Positions 1-11,516 of a stretch of 64,000 bases of DNA are shown here, piece after piece (within the stretch, counting starts at the first letter, position 1; each line of letters starts with the position of its first letter). The notes under the pieces are model-generated. The model searched no databases and was not told where the DNA came from. It saw only the letters and a list, made by a program, of their open reading frames with translations. The stretch spans positions 232,839,771-232,903,770 of the forward strand of contig OY294067.1 of NCBI GenBank assembly GCA_958510875.1. Reading direction: 5' to 3'. Source of the DNA: Endomychus coccineus (Eukaryota; Arthropoda; Insecta; Coleoptera; Endomychidae). The position numbers were made by a program, and so were the translations under genes.

Positions 1-424
1 TGAAGACGGCCGTTGCATCCATATGGGCATGCAGGAGAGCCTTCGCTTGCACATGGGGTCAACTGAACTGATTCTTGTATCAAGGGACACACAATGGACC
101 CAATCAAGTGGTCTAAGTGCTCTGGACTTCTCCGCCCCCGCTTAGTTTGATTGATTGATTGACTAATACATCAAAGGGGTTTTAGAAAATCTATCATTCG
201 AGTTTTTTCAAAATACCTCGAAATCCGATTCACTTAGAAGCGTTCTGCAAGCGCTATTAAACTATTAACTAAATTAACATAGGCGTAGTAGAAGGTACCT
301 TATTGCTTAATTGAAAGTTTAATCTTTACATATTTAAGAACATAACATACAGAATTCGATTTTCGAATCAATTTAGTGATAAGATTGCTAATTCAGATTA
401 GCAGACTCCAAAAAAATTTTTGAA
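1..424. other. no gene recognised; short GATT microsatellite
   Basis: I see no coding sequence here. A short GATT tandem run lies near 148-163. The rest is AT-rich sequence without clear structure. Confidence 0.5.
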
Positions 425-1100
425 CTACTTCAAGAATAGAAACATTATTTTGCGGTATGCATATACACACTTTTTTTGGGAGAAACTGGAGGTCATTGAT
501 TTGGTCTTATTTAGGTTGAAACCCAAATAATTATTACCGCACCAGTCAGTCATTTTAGAAATCGGATCTGATTCATTTCTACATAGATTAAGAATTGAAT
601 CAGAACGAAAGACCCAAGATGTATCGTCTGCATATTGGTATGGAGAACATAACTTTAGATTCGCTGATAAATCGTAGATATACAGAAGAAAGGGCATAGG
701 GCCTGTGATACGTATTGAGCCTATTTTGGTTTAGATTTAGAATGAACGTTTGTCTCCATTTATTTCAAATAGATCCTGGACATACTCTCTGGATTATATT
801 GCTGAGGTATAAGTTTAATAGTTCACCAGTTGCACCCCTCATACCATATGGTTCCAGTTTCAACAATAAGATGTTACGATTTAAAGTGTCGAAAGCTGCA
901 GACAGATCAATATAAATGCCTCCTACTTTTTCTATGTTGTTGATTCCTTCAATGCTGTTAGATGAAGTTGAAAATATTAAAGTTGATGGCTTAGGAACAA
1001 ACATCCATATTGGTTTTTTGATAGAACATAATGCGTTTTTACTTCTTCTAGTTTCCGAAGCGCGGTTTTTATTGTGTGAGAATTTCACACTACATAGCAC
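425..1100 (-). pseudogene. non-LTR retrotransposon (LINE) reverse transcriptase fragment
   Basis: This is a remnant of a LINE polymerase read on the minus strand. One frame (about 1060-765) holds the start of the RT domain, with the catalytic-region motif DLSAAFDTLNRNILLLKL followed by YGMRG, typical of the jockey/CR1-like clades. A second frame (697-425) holds the YADDT active-site motif and a GFNLNKTKSM stretch. The two pieces are in different reading frames, so the gene is broken. No endonuclease or 3' tail is visible beside it. The clade is uncertain. Confidence 0.8.
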
Positions 1101-1172
1101 ATTGCCTTTGTTCTGGTGGTTTACTCTGCTCTCGCACTTGAATTTTAAGGCAAGTGGACGAAAATCCGACAA

Positions 1173-1745
1173 CCGGAAGCGGAAATATCATTATTTTCCT
1201 TCGTTGTTCTGATTTTCTCTCAATTGTTTCGCTTGAAATGGAGGAATACGTTAAACTAACTACTAAAAAGTTATACAAAATCCACAGTTCATTTTATATG
1301 CTTGCGTCAGTAATATATGTATATGATATATATTGATGTGTGGAAGTGCGGAACCAGAATACCAATAACAATAATAATAATAATGATAAAACTCACTAGA
1401 TTTTCACTTATATAATATTTCTAATAAATAATTCAAAAAGTTGAAGTTCTTGTTTTACGATATGATTTTTGTTATTTTTTTGTGTAAGCTTATCTGTTGT
1501 AGACCGATTCTTGAAAACACAAACTTTACTATTGAAATTTTCAACATTTTTTCCATTAAAATCGAAAATATTCTAGTACTATTTTTTTTGCACTTGAAAA
1601 AAAGTTTGATTACAGTGCAAAAGGTATTTTTTGAATTCTTTTTTGCCGAGATAACATCATAACATGTATCGTCGATTGATACCGAAGCCAGAATCGTGAT
1701 CATCGTCCCAAAACAAAATCGGGACGAACCTAGCTCATCAGAGTA
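1173..1745. other. AT-rich, no gene recognised
   Basis: Apart from a short imperfect AAT microsatellite near 1360-1385, I see no gene, tRNA or clear repeat. The open frames here are short and do not resemble a known family. Confidence 0.4.
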
Positions 1746-1760
1746 TCCTGATCACCAGGT

Positions 1761-2180
1761 GACTATTGAGGGTTACAAGTTTCATCCCATTGCAAAAGAT
1801 AATTTCACGAATTCCCCGGAGACGACATTAGTATCAGGATGCCCCAGGTGCGTCATAGTTTGAATCTGGCACCGGAATCATGATCATCGGCCCCGAAAAC
1901 TCCGAGAGACTATTTTGAATGCGTTTCTGAACGTATTAAAAAACCCTGGAGATGACCTAGATATTTGGGGTATCCTGACGGTGACTATTGAGGGTGATGG
2001 TCATGACCGACAACCTCAAAAGAACGCCGCTAACAAGTTTCACTCCATTGCAGGAGTTATTTTCACGAATTTCCTGGAAACGACGTGAGTACCAGGATGA
2101 CCTGGCCCTCATGTGCATCATGGTCCAATCTGATCACTCTCGCCTTGAGAATCGTGATGAGCGACCCCAAAAACCCCTGA
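1761..2180. repeat. diverged tandem (satellite-like) repeat, about 222-bp period
   Basis: Two diverged units are recognisable. Each starts with GACTATTGAGGGT (1761 and 1983), followed by AAGTTTCA-TCCATTGCA, a TTTCACGAATT block, an ACGACGT/ACGACAT block and a GATCAC/GATCAT block. The second unit contains an extra insertion relative to the first. The region is more GC-rich than its surroundings. The 81-codon open frame over unit 2 is very probably spurious. Confidence 0.6.
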
Positions 2181-2239
2181 GTAAGAAATTCTGGCCTATT
2201 CCGACTATATTTGGCCACTTTTTTGTACATTGAATTTTA

Positions 2240-3869
2240 GCTCCTGACAGTGCATTCAGAAAGATGCATTTGTAGAAATGCTAAAATGCATGTAAACAAA
2301 AAACAAACTGATAAATGACTTCTAGAATCGATTTAAAAAAGCGTCAGATCGGTTCAGCCGCTCTTTTATTTTTTATTTGATCTTTTTTAGGCTTTATTCC
2401 CTCTACTATGGTGATTGTATCAATTTTATTGAACAAAAATTCTCTAATGACTGGAAACGATTTTAGTTCTCCGAGTGCCACGCAACATTGCCAGATATAA
2501 CCAGATATAACACTGTTGGGGATTGTCTGACAACAGTACTAGCTGAGTAAAAAAGTTACAACATATCACTCGAGTTCAGTGATGTTTAAATGATGTCTAA
2601 ATAATCATATAGCAGCTATTGACGCATTATCGTAATAGGTTTTGGCTTCAATCAAATCGGCTAAACATCATGTAATTTAGTTCTTATTTATTCATTTATT
2701 CATTTATTTATTTAATCTTACACTGATCAACAGGTATAAACTCAATTAAAGATCAGGACAATACATAAGAACATTCATATATTGACCATTATTATCTAAA
2801 TTAAATCTAATTAACTTAAATTATACTCTAGTCCGAGAAGAGACAAAATCAAAAAGAAAAAGAAGAATTAGTTCTAAAATATAAAAACGTATCCTCTAAG
2901 TCCGATCAACTTATTCTAATATTTTGTCTTGATAATGGATCCAAATGACCCGTTACAACTTGTCTATTCCTTCTTTCTATAGCTGTTGAGTTCATTATGA
3001 TTGTGCAGGCAATTCATGATTACGAGTAGGATCAGTTGCAGGAAGGTCGGTGACAGCACTTGACAAACAGTCTATTGTATATGCATTAATATACCCGATA
3101 TTAATGCATATACAACGGTAACAATCAGCTATCACGGAATCCACATTCAAAAGTCTACATTTAATGACGCAGATTACGCTTTTTTCACGGATTCCCCTAT
3201 TTCGTGAATAGTTATCGACTTTCTATCTAGATTATGCTGAAACTATTTGTCATGCTCGTATCTAAAATCTTTGAAGCTATAAAACATCCCTATATCTAAC
3301 CTTTGTAGTTTATAGCTCCTATGTGAAAGCAGCATGAAAATGACCTAGTTTTCCGCTAAGGAAAGTAGACACCACATTCAGAAAATTACTGTCACATAAA
3401 AGAAGCGCATCAGATGTTGTGCAGAAGGGCACAGTTTAGAACATATTCATGACCACGACGACGATAAATTTTCATTTGTCCATTCTCCTGGGTTTAGCAC
3501 TTTAAATTAGTATAGAATTTTATTATATAGAGAATTTTGATGTACAGGCTATCCAATTTTCGACACTTTCATGGTATTTCTCCGTTATTTTCGAAGATAG
3601 AAGGATGCGGTTTTCTCAACTACTTTTTAGTGAAACACAAGGTGCCGCCGTAAACAATTTTCAAATCTCATTTCGTTTCTAAGATACAGGTATTTTGAAA
3701 ATTACCAATTCTTCAGCATAAACGTTATTGGAAAAGTATAAAGTGCTTTCGATACAGTTTTTAACTCAAAATTTGTGTGATTTTTTGTTTCCTGATAATT
3801 TTTCTATACTTTAATTATTTGATTATTTAATTAATTATGGAACATTTGCACGGCCAAGGCTAAAAATCC
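2240..3869. other. AT-rich stretch without a recognised gene
   Basis: I see no coding motif on either strand. It includes an ATTT-type microsatellite near 2683-2716, a doubled ACCAGATATA near 2490-2510 and a small perfect inverted repeat listed separately. Confidence 0.4.
3075..3115. repeat. short perfect inverted repeat (18-bp arms)
   Basis: The arm TTGTATATGCATTAATAT (3075-3092) is exactly complementary to 3098-3115, with a 5-nt spacer ACCCG. It can form a stable hairpin. No terminator or known element is associated with it. Confidence 0.8.
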
Positions 3870-4325
3870 TTCATGGTTCTAGCCTAAGGCTTCATTCACT
3901 GGTTGAATCGCTTCTACAATATGGCATAACAGGTTGGGGAGGCTTATATAAGAGTCACTTGAAGAGCCTAGAAACCAACCAAAAAATAATTTTGAAAATA
4001 ATGTTAAATAAAAACAGAACAAACTAACTTCCTTTATATAGAATCTGGAATATTAAATTCCAGACATCTTTATACATATAGGGTCATTCTAATGCAACAT
4101 AAAATGAAAAATTCACTGACAAACATTTCTCATAGTTATGAAACCCCCTACAAAAAAAAACATACTACATATTCTCCTACATAGCTACTTACACATATTG
4201 TCTTCTACCTTATAACATAAAGGAATGTAAAAATAAATATAAACTGAATATTATAAGCTGGTAAATTGAAATCTTCACGTTGATTATTACGTAAAAGATA
4301 AAACTAAAGATAAAGATAAAGACAT
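3870..4325 (+). pseudogene. LINE 3' end: RT C-terminal fragment plus repetitive tail
   Basis: The plus strand reads YGITGWGGLYKSHLKSLETN followed by QKIILKIML, the conserved block after the RT thumb in jockey/CR1-like LINEs. The frame stops soon afterwards. About 270 bp downstream is a simple tail of AAAGAT units (about 4298-4320), consistent with the 3' terminus of a LINE. The 5' part is missing, as is usual for truncated copies. Confidence 0.75.
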
Positions 4326-4351
4326 ATTTCATCATTGCAAAATATTCCTAT

Positions 4352-5562
4352 TAGTCGAGTCATATTAGCAAAAAAGCTGGGAAAATTTGCGGGCAACTCC
4401 GATCGACTCCGGGTTTTTTGCAAAATTTTCCTGAACGGATTTACTACATTCCCGATAAGAAACTAATATGTGCTTTTCCATTTTTCAATTGTTATAGAGG
4501 AAGATAGAGGAAAATGGCCAATTTTCATGGCCAAAAAATTAGGAAATTTCAACGAAAATGGCTAGATAACTGTACTCGGGGGTTTTCGTCGTCGTTAATC
4601 AAGATTCTGAAGTCGGATTTTCCATTTTTGGATTTATTGGCCAGTTATTGGCGAATGTTGAAGGACAGACAGCGGAAATTTTGAATTTTCAACGAAAATG
4701 GCTAGAAAACTGTACTCGGGGGTTTTCGAGGTCGCTGATTACGATCCATAATCAATAGTTTTATTATAATGAAGTAGTATGTATGTATGGTTGTAATTTT
4801 GTAGGAAAAAATTCAATTTGACTGTTGTTATATGAATTTCCGGTGTTGTTAATAATGGTTCTGGATTTGAGTATATTACCAACAACTTGGCTACATTGTC
4901 GTAAATATATGATTCAATATTCAATATTAAATGTTATCAAAAAAATTTTGTAATCTTACTATTTCGATGCTTTTATCAGTATATTTGATGACTTGAAAAA
5001 ACTTGGATACTATACTCATAAATGATTGATTCGTAAGAATGATTTTTCATTAAGGAATGGCAAAATAATTAATAACAAAGAAATTTTGTAATACAGAAGA
5101 AATAACATGAACAGACACGTAAAAAATTAAAAAAAATTTTTTTACTTATTATCATTAACATATATTGAAATTTTGGTTACATAAAAAATATTTTACAGTC
5201 TTTTGAATAATTAACTTAAACATAATATCTAATTAAATAATAACTAACCTAAAAATATGTATACACAATTTTGCAATAAATAGAATATTTTTTTTATTAC
5301 TATATTTACAATATTTTACAAATGATTTTTCCATATGACTAACCATCTATATCAATTATTCGCTTTCCTGATTTTCATCTTCATCATCATTTTCCTCTAG
5401 ATTCCTCCATAACAATTGAAAAATGGAAAAGCACATATTAGTTTTTTTTTGGAAATGTTTTGAATCCGTTCAGAAAAATTTTGCAAAAAACCGGGAGTCG
5501 ATCGGAGTTGCCCGCAAATTTTCCCAGCTTTCATATTTTTTTCGTCTAATTTGACCCGACTA
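4352..5562. mobile_element. 1.2 kb foldback element with long terminal inverted repeats
   Basis: The left end (TAGTCGAGTCATATTAGC..., 4352) is the reverse complement of the right end (5562). Similarity runs for about 140-150 bp and includes GGGAAAATTTGCGGGCAACT. Inside the left arm, a block starting TTTCAACGAAAATGGCTAGA is tandemly repeated at 4547 and 4687 (period 140). No transposase is visible, so the element is non-autonomous. The flanks permit a TAT target duplication, too short to be convincing. The superfamily is unknown. Confidence 0.75.
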
Positions 5563-6039
5563 TATCACACATATCCTGACAATATATCCTAAATATACGT
5601 TATATTAATTATATATTGTATTAACTATAAAGTGAAATATGAAATTATACTACACACGAATCAGCAGTGATTTCAGTAGGATAATTTTTTTTTTCCTGTA
5701 CTAATGGATGTTTTGATTTATTTACAATCTCTGGAAATAAATTATTATTAATATTATCATTATTATTATTAATTAAATTGCCATTAACATATCAATAGTG
5801 CAAAATTTAATTAAATTTAAATTCAATTATTAGCAGTAATAGTACGCGAAGTTTATATATAGCTATCCTTGCACCTAACCTATTATAACTATCAATAAGA
5901 ACATACTTGATGGGCCTAAAAAGAAGTACTAAAATACAGAATGTGAGTTTATTGTTCTTCTCAAATAATTATGTATATAGGAGTTATTAAGGATCGTTTG
6001 AAATGAGTATATTTGAGGTCAATTAAACATAGGTAAACT
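5563..6039. other. AT-rich, no gene recognised
   Basis: There are simple ATT-rich runs near 5745-5780 and nothing else recognisable. Confidence 0.4.
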
Positions 6040-6340
6040 GGATCATCAGGTCATGTATTTTAATAATGATTTGTATTTGAATTTAAATTGTTCAACAGTC
6101 GCATTTTTAAACTCAATTAGAATTGAATTGTAATGTTTAACGGTATTGTAAGTAAAGCTTCTCCGAAACATAACTGTCGAATGGAGACGCTTGGACAGTA
6201 GGTTTTTTGTATAACATCTCTAGAATATAAAAAAAATCTGTGTATTGATTTATTTTTCAAACAGGATGGTATATCAATGGAAATGATGCGATGTACAAAT
6301 GAACATAAGAAGTGTAACTTCCTACGATTTTCCATGTTTA
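6040..6340 (-). pseudogene. LINE polymerase C-terminal fragment
   Basis: Minus-strand reading gives RRKLHFLCSFVHRIISIDIP, then after a frame change MFRRSFTYNTVKHYNSI. This is the usual ending of jockey/CR1-like LINE polymerases (an RR.LH block, then a RRSF....YN.I block). The frame change near 6170 shows that it is a dead copy. It may belong to the same LINE family as other fragments in the window, but this segment does not overlap them. Confidence 0.7.
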
Positions 6341-6688
6341 ACCATTAAAGTTGATTTAAGTAAATGGAGACATGATCTGATTTACGCAAATCATAAATCA
6401 AACATATGCAATGATTTTGAATATTTTTTATTCTATATTTTGTAGGCGGTAGGAATCCAAATTGAATTTGCCGCTAAGGAAGTAGATGGCGGCACTGAAC
6501 GAGGGAAGTACAGGAGATAGCTTCGGTATATTGTACGGTACGACTATTTAATGATGTTATGTAGAAGCATAGAGGTGAACTAAACAAATACAACTACATC
6601 TTCTTCCATTAAGGCCATTCCACAGTTCAAGTTCAGAAGTGGGATTCAGTAACTAAGTTGTGAAACGTACAGTTTATTACGAATAATT
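6341..6688 (+). other. probable leader or 5' LTR region of the gypsy element
   Basis: The region directly precedes the gypsy gag frame. A segment starting TGTAGGCGG (6443) and ending CCACA (about 6622) could be an LTR, and the AAGTGGGATTC just after it resembles primer-binding regions of some insect gypsy elements. I could not find a matching 3' copy near 25.2-28 kb, so the LTR call is weak. Confidence 0.3.
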
Positions 6689-7560
6689 ATGTCGCTTTAT
6701 GGAAATGAAGAAGATGCACATGGACAAGGGACTTCGGAGAATATCGCATGCCCTTCTAGTACTCGTAACAATGGAAATTATAGTGCTTCGCAAACTACTC
6801 TTATGATGGAAGATTTAATCTAAACAACAGAACGAGCAATTATCTTATTAAGGATTGCAAACCTTACCGACAAGAACATTGGCTTCTACACCACATGCTT
6901 CACAAAAAAAGAATTTTCTATCGGAATTTTCAGGTGACGGTGATGTAAACTTATGGTTAGAACGTATTACAGCATTCAAAAAGTTTATCATGTACCTGAT
7001 AACATCATGCAGGTGATCGCAGTTGGAAAGTTGATAAATCAAGCCAACGATTCGTTTAATTCCAAAACGCATTTCATAACAATAGATTGGAGTTGCCTGA
7101 AGATGGATCTTGAAAAAATGTTTAGTCTCCATTAGAATGTAATGTCTCTACGCAGAGCATTTGACCGAAGAAGGTGGAGAGGCACCGAAAAGTTTTCTTC
7201 ATACTATCACGATAAGGGTATTTTGGGAAACACGGCAGGTGTGAATAACAATGAAATGGTTCAACATATTATAGATGGATTTGATAATAAAGTTGTGCAA
7301 AGTCAAGCAAGGATAGTGTTACCAGGGATTAGAACTGCTGAAGATTTATTTGAAATTATGAATGGAGTTTGAATGGAGTTCTTCGAGATGATATGACAGG
7401 TACAGCAACAACTCATCGCTTCGCTCATAATTCTGAAACCCTCATCAACGTCAAAGTAGTTATAATTCTAAAGTGGTTATCAGATGTTATAACTATAACA
7501 GAGAAGGGCATAAAATTATTGAATGTGACAGGCCCGGAAGAAGCAGAGTTTCCTGTTTCG
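6689..7560 (+). pseudogene. gypsy gag (broken)
   Basis: An ATG at 6689 opens a frame that soon meets a stop near 6820. In other frames the body reads DVNLWLERI, KVYHVPDNIMQVIAVGKL, then after a TAG at 7136 MSLRRAFDRRRWRGTEKF and SSYYHDKGILGN. This is the retrotransposon gag capsid pattern of gypsy elements (LWLERI ... KM..RR.WR..E.F..YYH.K). A small tandem duplication of AATGGAGTT (7361 and 7372) shifts the frame at the capsid end. Not functional. Confidence 0.8.
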
Positions 7561-8331
7561 CCTGTGGTAAATCGATCATCAGTTCAAAGATTGGCCCGAA
7601 ATAAGAAATCGGATGTGAACGGTAACATGAAACCAGACAGCACCACCAACATTGTGAATTCAGCAAACTTGGACAAACCCTATGTTGTGAGTGTAAAGTT
7701 TATGGTGCAAAGTGGCAGTGAATATTCTAGGTACAACATTAATGCTTTGTTAGACAGTGGTTTGACTATTAGTTTAATCATAAAAAATATAGTCTAGATG
7801 GAATGATTAGTCCTTATGCAGAAATTAATAATTTTACTGGTACAGTTAGATATATTAGGAATTCATGAGAAAATTGTTTACGTTAACGATATTGCTGTAA
7901 CACTAAAATTTTACGTTGTAACCTATTCTAATATGTCACATGCTTCAATCTTTGGTAGAGATTTTATTTCTGATACAAATATAATTATACTGTTTGGAGA
8001 TCCTGTGAGGATAAGTCAGGGAGGTGACATCTCTTGTGTAATCGGAGAGTCGGATGTTGATATTATTTCATATAGTGAAATTTTTAATTATACTAAACAA
8101 TTGATGAATATTGAATATGTTGACAATGCAAATAATGTTTCCGTAAAATTGAATATCAACCCCGATTTAGATTATGTTATGAAAAAAATTAAAAGTATTT
8201 ACGAAAATCAATATTTGTCAAAGATTTGGAAAAGTTGTATTGAACATGAGTTTGAAATGAATATCACTTCGAAAAATGGCAACCCTATTTCATTTCATTT
8301 TTTGAGAAACAAAAATTGCAATCAATCTTAG
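7561..8331 (+). pseudogene. gypsy aspartic protease region (broken)
   Basis: The frame to 7797 holds INALLDSGLTISLI, the retropepsin active-site pattern (LLDSG). It stops at 7795. The next frame (7816-8331) continues with SIFGRDFI, matching the second conserved protease strand, and then a linker that leads to RT. The stop inside the protease region separates the two halves. Confidence 0.75.
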
Positions 8332-9526
8332 ATGACCTTATTGAAAATAACGTTATTAGTCCTAGTAATTCTTCTTATGCGAGTCCAATGGTATTATTTC
8401 GCAAGAAAAATGGTGATTAAAGGTTGTGTATAGATTACGGTGAGATCAAAAAAGTCACAGTAAAGTGCAATTACCTGACTCCTCTTATAGATGATCACCT
8501 GGATCAATTCAGTAGTAAGAAATATCTTACGACACTAGATCTCAAAAACGGGTTTCACCATGTCAAAATGTCAGAATCCTCAATAAAGTAGGTACACTTC
8601 TTTTGTTACGCCGTTAGGGCGATTTGAGTATTTAAGAATGCCGTTCGGCTCAACTGATGCTCAACGAGTTTCCAGTAAATACACACAAAGCATTTTTAAA
8701 GAAATGATTAGGAACAACAAAATTATAATTTATTTGGATAACATCCTCATCGCTACTGAGACTCTAAGTGAACATTTCGCTATTTTAAATAAATAACTAT
8801 TTCTATGTCAAAAACATAATTTGAAGTTACGGTTAGAATAATGTAGATTTTTATATAACGAACTAACATATTTAGGTTATCCAATCAATGAAAATGGTAT
8901 ACGACCCAAGTGTCGCTAACGTTGAGTCAGCTTTGAACTACTCTTTGCCTCGGAATCCAAAGGAAGTTCATAGATTTGTTAGTTTAGCCAGTTATTTTAG
9001 ACATTTTATAGAAAATTTTGCGATTGTCGCAAAACCACTTCATGATTTGATCAAAACGAATTCTGTTTTCAAGTTTGGAGGAACGGAATTAAAGTTCTTT
9101 GAAAATTTAAGATACATTTTATCCACTTACCCTATTTTATGTGTTTACTCGCCATCCTTGGAAACAGAACTACATTGCGATGTGAGCTCTCAGGGTTTTG
9201 GAGCTATATTGTTACAAAAACAACATAATGGATTCTTTCAACCAGTTTCATATTTTAGTCATCGCACTAGTGCTGTTGAATCGAAATATCATAGTTTCGA
9301 GCGAAACTCTTTCAGCGATTTTGTCATAAAGCGATTCCATATTTATTTATTTGGAATCCCATTTAGAATTGTTACTGACTGCGATAGTTCTAGATTAACT
9401 TTGAATAAGCAAACAATAAATCCTCGAATTTCTCGGTGGGTAATGTTCCTACAAAACTATGTCATGATGTTCTGATATTAGAAAGTACTAGCTTTCATAG
9501 AACTTTGAGCTTTAAACAGTATCTAG
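8332..9526 (+). pseudogene. gypsy reverse transcriptase / RNase H (broken)
   Basis: Conserved RT blocks appear in several frames: VISPSNSSYASPMVLFRKKNGD, then YLTTLDLKNGFHHVKMS, then IIYLDNILIATET. The last is the YxDD active-site box with N in place of the final D. The open stretch 8888-9475 carries the RT connection and RNase H region (SYFRHFIENFAIVAKPLHDL, LHCDVSSQGFGAIL, RIVTDCDSS). Stops occur at 8418 and about 8587, among others. The frame is cut at 9526 by the BEL insertion. Confidence 0.85.
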
Positions 9527-9727
9527 TGATTAATTGTGTAGCCTTTCTTTTAAAACTACTGTTTCATAATTGAAAATATATTATTGAAAATGATACAAAT
9601 CAAAATCTTGTTTTTACAACAACTGTCGTTTTATTAACAATTATGTCATGACAACACTCCTCCGCCTACTTCATGACAAAAATACCGTCGTCCACAGACG
9701 CGGAACATCAACGTTATAATTTGAACA
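9527..9727 (-). repeat. BEL/Pao 3' LTR (201 bp)
   Basis: It pairs with 15201-15398 and has TG...CA ends. The only difference I see is a TCC duplication (CTCCTCC against CTCC) near 9657-9662. It is preceded by TCTAG. Confidence 0.95.
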
Positions 9728-9821
9728 TAATCGGCCCCTTTGAAAACCTCAAGGTTTCAATAGAACTTAACAATATGAATACAAATGAATTAAATTTGCT
9801 TGTAAAGCATAATACATCAAT

Positions 9822-11516
9822 TTATGGTATTTCTTCACAGTTTAACTTGTCCGATACACTATTATCACTTTCAAATGGGAGTATACAAATTTTTACAACT
9901 GGTCTCTTATAAATACCATTGATCGTTTTGATGGTAACTGATCTGATAACGTCGTCGTTTCCTTTATGCAGGCTGATCACTCGTCCTAAATGCCAATTAA
10001 GTGCAGGGGTGTTATCTTCCTTTACGATGACTAATACTCCTGGTTTCAACAAATTGGGATATTGTTGTTTCCATCTTGTTCTAATTTGTAGCTCAGAAAC
10101 GTATTCTTTGGACCACCTAGCCCAAAAGTGTTGTAGAAGTTGTTGGGTTCTTTGAAAAATATCTAAAAGATTTCCTTTAATATGCTCCAGGTTTTGGTCG
10201 GGTACAGCAATAAGTGATTGTCCGATGAGAAAGTGCGCAGGAGTCAAGGGACTTGGGTCATTTGGGTCATTGGATATGGGACATAAAGGTCGTGAATTTA
10301 AACAAGCCTCTACTTGTGTCAACATTGTATACAGGTGTTCAAAAGTGAGAGATGCATCACCTATTACACGCTTTAAATGATACTTGGTAGATTTAATACC
10401 GGCTTCCCATAACCCACCCCAATGTGGTGCTCGAGGAGGAATAAAATGGAACGATATACCTTCCATTGCAATTTTTGATTCAATTTCATGACGAGATCTG
10501 TTTAGGAAACTATCAAGTTTTGATTTCGCTCCAACAAAATTAGACCCGTTATCAGAATATATATTTAAACATTTACCACGTCGTGAAACAAAACGGCGTA
10601 GTGCAGCTAAAAAAGATTCAGTACTTAGATCGCTAACAAGTTCAAGGTGAACCGCCTTTGTAACAAAACAGATAAAAAGGCAAATATATGCTTTAGTTAT
10701 AAGTGGTTTTCGACCCTTTCTATCGCGTATCAAAAATGGCCCGGCATAATCGACGCCAGAATTCAAAAATGGCCTTGCAGGTGTGATTCTAGATTCAGGA
10801 AGATCAGCCATTATGTATTTAGTGCTGGTAGGATTGATTTTGAAACATCGAACACACTGACGAATTATTCGTTTCACGGCGTTACGTGCAGATACAATCC
10901 AAAATCTTTCTCGAATAGAAGATAATACTAATTGGGGTCCTGAATGGAGCAACCTTTCATGTTCACATCTAATAATCAGAATTGATAAATGATGTTTCGA
11001 TGATAAAAGAGCAGGATGTTTTTTCTGATAATGAAATTTGGAATTCTTCAATCTACCACCTACTCGTAAGATTCCAAGTTCATCTATAAAAGGACTTAAT
11101 GACAATATTTTACTGTTCTTACTAACGTTACCAGTTTTCTTTATATCGGATATTTCTTGCGCAAATGTTTGTCCTTGAGAAAGACGTATTAATATATTCA
11201 TGGAATGGTGAAGTTCTTCAACTTCAATTGAATTGGTTTTTCTGCAAGTCTTGTCTGATAAACTATTATTTTTAAAACGTATACAATATGATATAATTCG
11301 AAGTAGCTTATTCAAAACCGAATATTTCGTTATTATATTCACGAATTCTGGATTTGGATATTTTGATACTAGATTTACTGAAATTTGTTGTTTTCGAATT
11401 TCTTTGCTATAATCGTCATCAAATTCGGTAATACTTTGATGAGGATTTTGTCGCGGCCATTTACTTTGAGGATTAGATAACCACCATGGACCGGTCCACC
11501 AAAGTTTTAAATTTTT
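9822..11516 (-). pseudogene. BEL/Pao integrase
   Basis: It contains the HHCC finger (HHLSILIIRCEHERLLHSG ... CVRCFK), the catalytic core (GVDYAGPFLIRD, SDNGSNFVGA, GGLWEAGIKSTK with D, D and E present) and the C-terminal domain (RWKQQYPNLLKPGVLVIV, LNWHLGRV) characteristic of BEL/Pao. The ORF from 11342 to 9822 is open. The upstream part (11516-11343) is in phase but separated from RT by a stop. Confidence 0.93.

Noticed and set aside
3352..6490. CCGCTAAGGAAGTAGA-like sequence at 3352 and 6471 as paired LTRs
   Set aside because: Similarity covers under 25 bp with no matching ends, so it is not sufficient for an LTR call.
9673..10925. Plus-strand ORFs across the BEL element
   Set aside because: They are shadows of the minus-strand integrase gene.
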